From Diaporthe sp. PMI_573 (Eukaryota > Ascomycota > Sordariomycetes > Diaporthales > Diaporthaceae), in contig JAJTUP010000013.1 of the NCBI GenBank assembly GCA_021399435.1, positions 310,001-374,000 of the forward strand: a stretch of DNA of 64,000 nucleotides, given 5' to 3'. The position numbers and the translations under genes were made by a program. Shown in pieces: positions 1 to 9,939 of the stretch. The notes beneath the pieces were generated by a model. The model made no database searches. It was not told the origin of the DNA and was given only the letters and a program-made list of their open reading frames with translations. Numbering within the stretch: the first letter of the stretch is position 1; each line of letters opens with the position of its first letter.

Positions 1-958
1 CCTTGCTGTCCAGGACCTCGGGGCAGTACTTGCGGCACTCGAGGAGGGTGTGCACGGCAGGAGGGGCCGTGTCCAGGGCGCGGCCGCCGTGGTTGCTGAG
101 AATGACGGCGCGCAGGGTGCCGGGGTTCTCGCGGGCGTATTTGTAGGCGAGGAAGACGTCCTCGTGGGTCTGGACGCCCTTGAGCACGACGGGGAGCCCC
201 GGAGCGTGCTCCTTGAGCCAGGGCAGCGTTGTCTTCCAGGTCAGATCGGCCGCGGTGCCCCAGAACATGGCCTGGCCGACGCCCACAGGCCCAGCATCCT
301 TGGCGCCGCCGATGGCAGGATAGTCGACCTGTGACTCTGCCGGGGCGCCGCTGTCTGCCAGACCTTGGCGCTCGTCCATCTCACGCTTCCCCGGGACGGG
401 TGCGTCGAGGGTCAGCACGATGAACTTGTAGAACCTGGAGAGGCTCATGAGACGCGCCAGCATGGCCTCGCTCTTGCGCCGCTCGTTCTGCACGTACAGC
501 TGCCAACCAAAGACCTGGCCCTCCTGCGCGCCCTCGACGATCTGCTCAGGCGTCTGGCTCGCGTTGTTGGAGACGACCTGGCAGGCGCCGAAGTAGCCAG
601 CGGCCTTTGCGATGCCTGCCTCGCCGTCCGGGTGTGCTAGTCGCGCCATGGCTGCCGGGCAGACGAAGACGGGCGTCTTGACTCCCAGCTGGCCCAGCAG
701 GCTGGTCGACGTGTCGCAGGCGGTGCAGTCGACGAAGACGCGCGGGCGCAGCAGGATATTGCGGTAGACGGCGTTGTTATAGGACTTTGAGAAGAGGTCG
801 TCGGATGCGGAGTAGTAGTATGCCCTGCACTTGTCGCTGACGAGCCTTTGGGCAGCGTCGGCTATCTCGTCGAGGTTGAGGAGGTGGTCGAGTGGCGGCC
901 GGACATATTTCTCCACCGCTGTAGATTGAGCGGTGCCCGACGGAGGTTGTGATGATGA

Positions 959-989
<31 letters not shown>

Positions 990-1376
990 GAGGCAGAGGC
1001 ATTGTCGTTGCCGGCTGCTGAGTTGGCGCGTGCCAGGCTGTCTGCGTTGACACGGCCTAATTTTGCCTCTGGCTTGAGGTTCTCCTCGATGGTTCCGGGA
1101 GGGTGGACTGGGTCGTACTCTTCGGTGGCGTCTTTGCCGGCGAGCTTGAGGATGATCTTGGAGCCGCCGGGGTGTTCCGAGAGGAAGTCGGTCACGTCGT
1201 AGACATTACCGTAGAGAATGACCCAGCAGCTCTCCTTGGAGGTATGCTGGGCGACTGCAGGCAATACATGGTCAGTATGGGACCTCCTCAAGGACGACTT
1301 GTTCCTGGCCTCGGAAGATGACATGAGGGGTGTTCTCTCCAGACTTGCCCTCTTGTACTGTGAACTCCTTGGACAT
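1..1376 (-). CDS. CYB2: Flavocytochrome b2, L-lactate dehydrogenase (C-terminus beyond window)
   Basis: Oxidises L-lactate to pyruvate using FMN and passes electrons through a cytochrome b5-like heme domain. Exon 1 is 1376-1349, intron 1348-1255, and exon 2 runs from 1254 off the window start; about 427 residues are visible. The N-terminal b5 domain shows both heme histidines (FLSEHPGG, His about 37, and DPVHPPG, His about 60). A serine-rich hinge around residues 95-110 follows, encoded by a trinucleotide repeat. The FMN-dependent alpha-hydroxy-acid dehydrogenase domain then runs to SNHGGRALD, the catalytic His/Arg motif. The start MSKEFTVQE carries no obvious mitochondrial presequence, unlike yeast Cyb2, so location is uncertain. 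The intron uses a GC donor (GCAAGT); only this splice gives the conserved ...[12 protein letters not shown] join. The last part of the barrel lies outside the window. Confidence 0.93.
955..993. repeat. GGA/TCC trinucleotide repeat encoding a poly-Ser hinge
   Basis: A run of GGA units on the + strand, preceded by seven G. On the coding (-) strand it encodes consecutive serines between the heme and flavin domains of flavocytochrome b2, an interdomain hinge where length change is likely tolerated. Confidence 0.8.
1255..1348 (-). other. GC-AG intron in the flavocytochrome b2 gene
   Basis: The 94-nt intron has donor GCAAGT instead of GTAAGT, a TACTGAC branch motif and acceptor TGCAG. Splicing here rebuilds the cytochrome b5 fold. 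The first GT-donor alternatives I tried put the b5 domain out of frame. Confidence 0.8.
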
Positions 1377-2302
1377 TGTGGCTCTATTGCTGCGCTCTCA
1401 ACAAACAGGAAGAAGCATGCTCGAACTCAGGAACGGACAAAGTCAACAGCAGGGAAACAGGAAATCAGGAAATCGCAGAACGAGGTTGAGTCCATCGCGG
1501 GAAAACAGGAAAAGGTAAGATTCGGCGAGAAATGCCGCTGGGGGCTGGCTGGCAGCTCACCCATCGATCCGGAGAAGTGCACACCCAGACACCCACCCCA
1601 CTTCCCCACAGATTTGCAGCAACAAGGGCGTGGGGGAGCTTCTAGGGAATTTGCAATTGGCCTCGGCCGATTCGCTGGGTCGCACCAATTTGTACCGAGC
1701 TTGGCTCCGCTCATCGGCATGGCGACCCCGTCTTCCTGAACGGCTCAGCAGAGGATCCAAGAGACATGTAGTGTACGTCAACATCTTCGTTCAACCGACA
1801 TCCATGGATCCGAATCGACTCTGTCTCCACTCCAGATCGCATTCACTTGATCCACTTGGACCGTCCCTGTGCAGCCCACCTGGGCATCAACACAAGACTC
1901 ATGCCCGCCTGTTCTAAAGGCTGTCTCCAGTGGTCTGGATGCATGCTGTCGATGGCCCATGGTCCACCATCTAAAACGTTGATAAGCACCCCGATCCAAC
2001 GGGCTGTCGCAGCCCGGGCCGGTCGAATCGGGTTCAAGCCATCGCCACCCCTCCCTCTGTCTTATCGCATGTACTTTCCGAATGTGGCCGACTAGAGGAT
2101 CCCGCCATCCTCCCCTCGCCCCTGTCCCACAAGATGCACATGTGAAGCCTCAACCTTTGACTCACTCAGAGCTCCGTATCAATGGTCCGCGGATCCCATA
2201 TACAGAGGATAAATAAGCACTGCTCACACTGCTTCTACAGACATATTGTCAAAATCAAAAAGCAACAGTTACGACTCTGAATTACCAAGGTACTGCGCCA
2301 GC
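1377..2302. other. Divergent intergenic region
   Basis: Separates the flavocytochrome b2 gene (-) from the FMN-binding gene (+), so it should hold both promoters. A TATA-like GGATAAATAAG lies at 2207-2217, about 90 bp upstream of the second start codon. I see no convincing gene here. Confidence 0.5.
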
Positions 2303-3447
2303 ATGTCCAACGACTCGCAAGTCTACGCAAAGACCGCCGACTCGGCCATCAACAGGCACAAGGAGAGAGGTATGACAACCAAAACACCGACAGAGTATTG
2401 ATGCCTGGCAGTCCATCCAAGTACGCGGCACTGACAAGCACCCGTCAGGCCACTATGATGCCGAGACAGTACATGGCATAATCAATTCCACCCCAGTCGC
2501 CCATGTCTCCTTCATTCCAGACCCCTTGGACCCCAAGCCAGTGGTGCTCCCAATGATTGCCCGTGTTGGATCCTTCGACGGCCAAGAGCCCGCCGTCTAC
2601 ATCCACGGCTACGTCTCGGCCCGCATGTTCAGGCCCCAGACGGGACGCCCAGGCCAACAGCAACCCGCCGGCGCCGGCGACGGCGACAGCGACAGCGACC
2701 CCGGGTTCCCAGTCTGCGTGGCAGCCACCAAGATCGATAACCTTGTCCTGGCCCTCACTCCCTTCAACCACAGCTACGACTACCGCAGCGCCGTTGTCCA
2801 CGGCACGGCAGCCCTGCTAAACCCAGGCACCAAGGCAAACCCGGCCAACCGTGACGAGATCAAATACGCCCTGCGCCTCATCACCGACTCCATGGTCACA
2901 GACCGCTGTTCGTATCATTCTTCTCCTTCTACGGATCCCCGTCTTTCATGTTTTGGAATGTTCCAGAATGCATCACTTCAGGACCCGTAGCAGGACTAAC
3001 GTAATACATAGGGGATAACAGCCGCGTTCCTGACGAGGCCGAGATCGCTGCTACGCGTATCCTTAAGGTGCGAGTAGAGTCTGCGTCTGCCAAGATTCGT
3101 GACTCTGGGGTTAGTGAGGATGCCAAGGACTGTTCGTGTCACTTTTCTCTTGCAACGGATCCCCGACTTTTATGTTTTGGAATGTTCTAGAATGCAACAC
3201 TTTAGGATCCGTAGCAGGACTAACGTCACCATTAGTGAGGAACGTCGAGACGACTGCGCGGGTTTGGACTGGGTCTATACCGTATGTCGAGATGCTGGGC
3301 GAGCCGCGGCCGGCTGAGACGAACAAGGTTGCTAGTGTACCTTCATATGTCCAGGATCATGTTAGGGTCCATAATGAGAAGGCTGGTGGACAGGCTGTAT
3401 CGGGTGGGTTGGTCGGCAAGGTCTTGGGTTCGTGGCTTGGGCGGTGA
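2303..3447 (+). CDS. FMN-binding split-barrel protein (pyridoxamine-phosphate-oxidase-like)
   Basis: Four exons, 2303-2369, 2449-2907, 3012-3131 and 3236-3447, join in frame to 285 residues. The protein resembles the fungal flavin-nucleotide-binding family of pyridoxamine 5'-phosphate-oxidase-like proteins. Recognisable segments are RHKERGHYDAE near the N-terminus, YIHGYVSARM, the central strand KIDNLVLALTPFNHSYDYRSAVVHGTA (quoted in part as LTPFNHSYDYRS), and a C-terminal SRVPDEAEI...KVRVESASAKIR helix region. The substrate is not known for this family. Introns 2 and 3 are both 104-nt family A introners and bracket a 120-nt exon. The assignment rests on overall pattern, since the family has no short catalytic signature. 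Confidence 0.85.
2908..3011 (+). mobile_element. Introner-like element, family A (copy A1, 104 nt)
   Basis: Phase-1 intron. It carries the family landmarks CTACGGATCCCCGTC, GTTTTGGAATGTTCCAG, a CCGTAGCAGG arm and GGACTAACGT as branch site, and ends ATAG. Confidence 0.9.
3132..3235 (+). mobile_element. Introner-like element, family A (copy A2, 104 nt)
   Basis: Phase-1 intron in the same gene as A1. The arms ACGGATCC and GGATCCGT are perfect reverse complements. It differs from copy A3 at 3 sites and from A8 at 5 sites by eye. Confidence 0.93.
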
Positions 3448-3909
3448 GCCATTCGAAGAGCATGATAATCAAGTGTCCCATCAATAAATCTCCTTCGGCA
3501 CTGTATACGCTCGTCTCGTAAGTTTGAGGCCAACGTCGAAGCAGCAGGGCGCTATTACGTCCACATAGTCTTCACCTCAACTAGTGAAGTGCTACTAGTT
3601 CGCAACGGTTTACCCAAATGTGAAATTCATTATTTTTGATTCTCCCAGTGAGAATTGTCGGAAACGACTGGCCAAGCGAAGAAACGCAGGTACACAGGGG
3701 GCGTGGCACAAGACCACATACAAACTTTGCCGCAGTCAACATAAAGAATGCGCCAACCCTCAGACTACAACCTCGTGTTTTGATCGAGCTATCCCATCAT
3801 TCGAGCCAATATGTACAAAGATGAAACATTACCATTACCAGCATGGTCAATAGTCCAGTACCACCGTCATGATCATAGTAGTCATTGTCGTCGTATCGTC
3901 GTGCCTTGA
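3448..3909. other. Convergent intergenic region
   Basis: Lies between the 3' ends of the FMN-binding gene (+) and the proline-rich secreted-protein gene (-). It should hold both transcript ends. No gene or repeat seen. Confidence 0.4.
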
Positions 3910-4736
3910 TTAAGTTCGACGAGAACCTCGAGGGCGAAACTTGCGAGCGCTCCCCTTGCCCCGTCGAGATACGGGCGGTGGAGGGGGAGGAGCCTGTCCA
4001 GGCTGGCCAGGCGGCGGCGGGGGTGGTTGACCTTGCACGGGCGGAGGCGGTGGAGGAGCTTGGCCAGGCTGACCAGGCACAGGAGGCGGTGCTCGATTCT
4101 TGCCCTTGCCCGGCCGTCCTCCACCTTGACCAGGAAGGTCTGTGTCTTGGCCTGGAGGAGGAGCAGCTTGGACGACGACGCCATCGGCCGCCCTCGCATC
4201 AGCCGCAGTGAACTGTGCTGGCTGGAAGGTGCACAGGGCCATCAGGTCGTTGACTTCTACACATCGCATCGGCCATCAGTTTCCATCGTCACCACAATAT
4301 AAGCTCCTTCTGGCTGACAATAGAGACAAAAAGCACTTACCTCTGGCATCGTTGAATTCAAAGGCATTCTGCTGCATACAGCTCTGGCATAGCGCCGTCA
4401 TCCGCCCGACATCGAAGCTCTGGTTCTGGCAGTAACATGCCTGCTCGCCCTGAACCTCCGCCGCCTCACCGCCCACGAGATCATCATCGATGTCACAGGT
4501 ACGACTGAGCTCGAGAGTAGGACGGCATACTGTAGTATTGAGAGTCAGCTATCAGGAAGCGGTTCCTTCCCAGGGCCACAGATGGAAGACGTTTCCTCTT
4601 GGAAGGTTGAAATTCTGTTTGAAATCTGCTTACTGGCCTGGCAAGCGACTGGCACGTCCTGGGTGTCGACGTCCAGGTCCGCGTAGACTTGGGAGAGGAA
4701 GGTCAGAGCGAGCGTGGCGGCGATATGGGTCTTCAT
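3910..4736 (-). CDS. Proline-rich secreted protein, cysteine-containing, function unknown
   Basis: Exons 4736-4634, 4529-4341 and 4256-3910 join in frame to 212 residues. The first 19 residues (MKTHIAATLALTFLSQVYA) look like a signal peptide. A middle domain of about 80 residues holds paired cysteines (ACYCQNQ, LCQSCMQQ), which suggests disulfides. The C-terminal third is low-complexity, rich in Pro/Gly/Gln with repeated GQPGQAPPPPPPV units, and ends in a basic Arg/Lys tail. Extracellular or cell-wall location is the likely fate. I recognise no named family. Intron 1 is a short decayed relative of the family B introners; intron 2 is ordinary. Confidence 0.8.
4530..4633 (-). mobile_element. 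Degenerate/shortened introner-like element, family B (copy B0, 104 nt)
   Basis: Starts GTAAGCAG and keeps the family B 5' part (AACC-TTCCA-GAAAC-CTCC-TCTGTGG) and the 3' tail CTGACTCTCAATACTACAG, but lacks about 84 nt of the middle present in the 187-188 nt copies. Phase 1, with CA before and T after, like the full copies. Confidence 0.7.
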
Positions 4737-7383
4737 TTTTCTGAAGACGAGATATTGTTGCTTGGCGAGAAATTGCGACTTTCTAAATTAAAGTATTGAT
4801 TGCAAGTTTTACTTTTGTCTTTGATGGTAGCAAAGGGACTAAACAACAAGCGTTTGGGGATTTCTGGGGATATTTATATTACTCGGGCACAGCAGCAACA
4901 AGACCGCAGAAGACATGCCTTGACTATGAACACATCGTCATCAACGACAACTTCATGGGCGTACGTCGTCATCCTTTTTCCCGAGATGTCAATAAGCTTT
5001 CACGGCAAGGAACCACGCTCCCGTGCGTGGCAGTCCACTCCTCAGGTATCATGGTTCAAGACATGCAAACCTCATGGGCCAAGTTCAGAATATCTGGTAC
5101 AAGCACCGCCAACAACCCTGCAGCATCATGCCTAACGCCTTGGCGAACCGTCATCCAGTCGTTGACAACAAACTTCAACCGAAGAAACTGAGAACAGACA
5201 AAAGTAGAATATTAGGCAGCGAGGCTCCAGATTGTGTGGAAGTGAGCAGTGGTGGTTGGTCTGCGCAAAGATACTACGGCTTCGTCATTCTTACTAGTCA
5301 TCCACATAACCCACTGTTGAGCCACATAATAAAAGGGGCATTATGGACTAAGAACTCGGCTGAAACCGACGACAGTTCTTGTCGTGGACCCTCTTGACCC
5401 AAGTCGATCTTGCCGGCGGCCGTTTCGCGCGCCAAGACAAAACAGGGCCAACTTCACCCGTGGAAATGCACCACACAGCCGGTGGTAGGGTCCTCTAGGT
5501 CTATCCTAGCAACCTCACCATCGACTTGGCTACTGTCATGGCAGTCGATAGCTGAAAGATGTTCATGCGACAGCCCGCAACCGTTCCTATTCGGCGATTA
5601 GACCACGGCCAAGGAGAACCAAGCCCAAGCGTCCCAAAAGTCTGCGCTGCCGCGAACCACTCAGCAGGGCTGACGTCCCGAGGATGTTAACAAGCACTGC
5701 ATGTGCCGAGTAAACCCCATCCGTGCAGGGTTTCTGTATGCCTTCTAGACTTCCGATTTACCTTTTTGCTAGCTATGCTCATCGCCGACGGCCAGCTTGG
5801 CGGAGGGTAAGCGTTGAGCGACCTCTACGGCAGATGAGAACATGCTGTCGCCAAGAGCATCGTCATTCACTTGAGCGAGTAATTTGTGGCAGTGCTCACA
5901 CTATGCCTTCTTATTCTAGGAAACCGCTCTTCGAACTTTGACATGGGGCCTTGGATAAAGTAGTAGCATAGGCTTTGATTGTTGCCGTTTCGTCCTTGAT
6001 TCCTCGTCGCAGTCCAATCAATTGATATCCGAATTTCAATCACATCGCACACATCGTAGGCTGGCAGTTAGTGAGCAAATGGCATAACATGTGTGCGTAC
6101 TATTTACTCTAGCTTGACACCGCCTGCTCTCACAGTTTTGCATACCCATGAATAACTCATATGTAGATGTTTTTACCAGTGTAGAATCGGGGCACTGTAG
6201 ACAGTGATTCCATTACGCGTCTGCAAGTGCCGCAAGTACAGCTATTTGAGACCGATAAAGTTATGTGGAATGCTCAATTGCATTCACTTCATGTCTCTCC
6301 GACGTGATCATCACGCATTTTCTGGTTCAGCTGACCAGGCATCCTAAGACCTAGGATATTCTGGAACCTTGCGCAAAAGTAACCGCGGAACTTTCCACTG
6401 TTCTCACTCTGTCCACGTCACCACCTTGCTCCGATCACCTAGAAGGAACTGCTGGAGGCCTCTATATCCGCAAACCTGGTGCGCAACGTGATGACCAGTC
6501 GTTTATAACCCCACTTAAGGCCCAGGATTTACTTTTGATCAGGACACAAGTGGTATGATCTTGTCGAGGGATATGGCGCCGGTGTGGAGGGGGGGGGTGA
6601 CAGGCATATTTGGGGAGATTTTCTCTCCGCTGGGCTTGTCTTAATATAAGTGTCCAGGAGTTCCTCGCTTGATTCTAAAAAGTGCTTCATTCTCATTATC
6701 ACTGGCGAAAAGGAGTTGGCTCACAAGTTGACACGCGACCCTAAATGGTTTAATTGTTGAGTGCCAACAAACAGATTAGTATTGACATATATCAGCAAAC
6801 GTAATACATCCGCCGTACTATTAGTTGAGAATCATTATGGCCAAACACTGAGGAAAGTGTACATTAGCTGAAGCTATGTAGGTGAATTCCTAGCTTCACC
6901 AACTAAGAAGAAAGTTTTATAATGTTTGACAATCAGAGAAGCGAAAGGTCACAGAAATATCCCAACTTCTCCCGCCGAGCGTATTGGTATCTCCTCTCTC
7001 GTTGGAAACGCTACATTGGGTGTTTGTTGACGGTAGTAGCCACCATCGGTGCGCTTCTCCATTCAGGTACAGATGAGGAATCCGATGATGTGAATGTGTT
7101 GACAAACTGACAGGCGCAGTGATCCACCTGGTATAGAAGCACAAGATTTCGGTAAAAGATGATGCTACACATGTGTCTGTCAAAGTCAATTGAACGTTTA
7201 TGGATCTCTTCCCAAGGGTGGCGGCGTGGGGAATACTCTTACATTGTAGGTTGCAATCTTTTGAATCAGAGGTATATCATAATACTGTCTAGGTGTTGAA
7301 TACATTGAAGACGCCATATTGCATCACAGCAATGTTCTGAAATCACTCCATTAATCTATACATGTATCCGTCCGTACCCACAT
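4737..7383. other. 2.6-kb stretch with no supportable gene
   Basis: Only short unrelated open frames are present. They show no recognisable domain and no plausible splice joins. A G9 run at about 6589 followed by a TATA-like TTAATATAAG near 6643 looks promoter-like on the + strand, but nothing codes behind it. It may be a decayed gene or an unrecognised repeat. Confidence 0.4.
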
Positions 7384-9207
7384 CTACGATGAACCACTAT
7401 TGTCTGCGCAAGAGAAAGCACCACCAATCAGACCCTGGGCGTAAGCATCGATGATGTTCTGTATCACACCATACGTGCCACCAATTGTCAAAAACACGGC
7501 AAGAAAGACCATGAACCAGTTTAGCCAATAGACTATAATCTGCCACCAGTTTCCCTGGCGGTAGTGCTGGTGGTCGTAGATCCACAGGTAGCCCGGCAAA
7601 CCCAAGGCCAAGGGAGCAAAAGTCAAACTTCCTGCGAGGGCTAGTAGATAGTTGAAGATTGGGATACCAGAGGCCACGAGAAATGAGACGACCGACATGC
7701 CAAAGGTACAGCCGAGCCATGCAGACCAATGAACGAACGAGTTCTTCTGAAGATGAACAGAGTCCCGGAGTATCCGAACAAAGATGTACTTAGCAGCGAC
7801 ATGGATGTAAAGACAGGCGCTCACCATCAGGCCAGTAAGGCCAATACCATATGCGACCTTTTTGACGACTTCGCCTGCGCTCCCGAGAGACGGCGAGGCA
7901 ACCCATTGACCGCAGTAGCGATAGACGACCAGGGAGAAGGTCAGGTAGGAAGCTGTGACAATTCCCACTGCAGCATTCAGAGTCAGTTCTCAGAGCACCA
8001 AGGGAGCAGTTTCATACAAATAGGGGAAATATGGGGCCAAACTGTTGCCATAGCCTATCTCAAACCACCAGCGTAACAAGTTCTTTGAGGCTAGACCACA
8101 GAGGGGAGGTGTTTCTTCTGGAAGGGGTTAAGATTGTATCCAGAAGCTGCTTACTGCAGAGGTACACGGCTTTGTTGTAGTCCCTAGGCTTTTTCATTTC
8201 TGAGATGACGGGCAGGAACGCGCTTGTTCCAGCCCCAGAGCAGAAGATGGTAGCGACGGCTAATGGTGACGTTAGTCCTGCTACGGATCCTAAAGTGTTG
8301 CATTCTAGAACGTTCCAAAACATGAAAGTCGGGGATCCGTTGCAAGAGAAAAGTGACACTAACAGGTGACGCCAGTGACAAATGTTGGGTTGCCGATAAC
8401 ATGATAGCCGAGATCAAAATCGCCTGTCCTTGGGGCAGCTGCGGGTCTGTCTAACTGCGTAACGGCAACTCTGTAGTTCGGAGTAATGTTAGCAATGTTT
8501 TGGCGGTAGGAGAATCTCCGGGTACATACACGACAATGAATACAGCAACGTAGACCGATAGAAAGCCGGCCCATGTCAACCATGCGATCTTCTCGAACTT
8601 GCGAGCACTGGCAAGAATGAAAACTGCCACCGTTGCCAACAACATGAAGTAATTTGTGCAAATTGCATGGTCCGAGAGGGCGTTGAAGGCAACAGAAGTT
8701 CCGAAGATTCCAGATGCGCCAACTATTGCGTAGGTAACAAGGAACAAGACCCCTACTACTTCTTTCAGCCAAACACCGCCAACGACATTGGCCATGTCGG
8801 CGATGGAGTGACAGCCAGCATGAGAGTTGCGGAAGTTGCCCTGAATGATGGCGCAGTATGTGTTCAGGAACTGCCAGCCCAGCACATTGATGGCACCTGG
8901 CAGGGCACCAAGAACGAACATTGCTGAAGGAATTGAAAGAACACCAGTGGCGAAGATGACTTTCTGAAAATGTCAGCCTCAAATACACGCCTGAGCACAT
9001 CAGCATGGCGTGTGGCATCTTACCCTTAAGAAAAATGACCGAGGCGTGGACCCAGCTAACTGTGCGAAAGTCTACTGTGCCCTCGCCTCTCTTGAAAACT
9101 TCAAAGGCATCCTCGGCATTCTCGAGTTTTCCAGCGTCGATACTCCCGCTGCTCCTGGCTGGCACCGGCGTAATCGCGTCAGCCTTTTCCGAAGTGCTGC
9201 GAGACAT
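7384..9207 (-). CDS. Amino acid permease, AAAP family (Neurospora MTR-like)
   Basis: Five exons, 9207-9024, 8959-8530, 8470-8364, 8259-8155 and 7967-7384, join to 469 residues. After a hydrophilic N-terminal tail of about 55 residues the protein is almost entirely hydrophobic, with about eleven membrane segments. The first contains VIFATGVLSIPSAMFVLGALPG, typical of the AAAP/Aa_trans fold. Relatives include the Neurospora MTR neutral/aromatic amino-acid permease. It should act at the plasma membrane as a proton-coupled importer; the substrate cannot be read from sequence. Intron 1 ends at an unusual AAAG acceptor that restores FLKVIFATG. Intron 3 is a family A introner and intron 4 a family B introner, only 105 nt apart. 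Confidence 0.92.
7968..8154 (-). mobile_element. Introner-like element, family B (copy B1, 187 nt)
   Basis: Starts GTAAGCAGCTTCTGGATAC and ends ACTGACTCTGAATGCTGCAG. Contains an internal inverted repeat CTTCTGG/CCAGAAG near its 5' end. Phase 1, inserted between exonic CA and T. Confidence 0.88.
8260..8363 (-). mobile_element. Introner-like element, family A (copy A3, 104 nt)
   Basis: Phase-1 intron in the permease gene, differing at 3 of 104 positions from copy A2 in another gene. Arms ACGGATCC/GGATCCGT intact; branch GGACTAACGTCA; ends ATTAG. Confidence 0.93.
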
Positions 9208-9939
9208 TCTTCGACAGGCTCTGTGTTTGGTGAATTGCTTGAAGGACGGGTAGACAAAGAATGGTGAGCTCTGTGGAGGCGTTCACCTTGACTCATTTAT
9301 AAGTATACCGACGTTGGAATAATCTCTGGGGCTTGTGGTGACACACGCCTTGACACGAGTAAAATATAAATTTGGTAGTCTCACGTGGCTTATCTCACCA
9401 TGGTAGGGCCTCTCGCAGCAAGATAGCCTTCGACATGGAAGCCCACCCAACCCCGCGAGGACCTTCAGATGCCGCTCCAAGATTGTGGGTCACTCATGCA
9501 TTACACAGGATTCGGTTCTGAGTTTGTGGAGTCTTCGTGTGATCCATATCAAGGTTTGATAAGGTTGGAGTAGATAGGGTTCGAGTTGGAGTAGACAGGG
9601 TTCGCGTTGGAGTTCTAATCCCTCTGCGAATGCCAAAAGATCTACGGGGATTAGGACGGATCCTGCTTTAGCCTCCAACTATACACCTTAGCCAAGCATC
9701 CAGCGTCATCGACGATAAGCGCAGGGTAGAGGCGTGTAATCAAATCAGGCAAGGATACGCTTTGAGGTCCTCCGTGATGACGGGACTAAACGGGAATGGA
9801 TTAACTGCTCAATGGTTTTCGTACAAGATGAGGGCAGTGTAGGTCTCATAGGCGGAAGGGTGTAGTCAGTGTACGTAAGCTATTGGCGTTGATGAACAAT
9901 AAATCTCGGAACTACACATTGTCATGTCGGCAACTTCAT
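9208..9939. other. Intergenic region upstream of the permease gene
   Basis: Holds the permease promoter and the 3' end of the deacetylase transcript. A short direct repeat of GTTGGAGTAGA-type sequence lies around 9563-9600. No gene seen. Confidence 0.4.

Noticed and set aside
862..1202. Overlapping frames of poly-Pro or poly-Glu across the GGA repeat
   Set aside because: Shadows of the serine hinge in flavocytochrome b2, whose frame is fixed by the flanking domains.
4796..5191. 131-residue open frame on the + strand
   Set aside because: No recognisable domain, no signal peptide, no plausible splice partners; length is within chance for this base composition.
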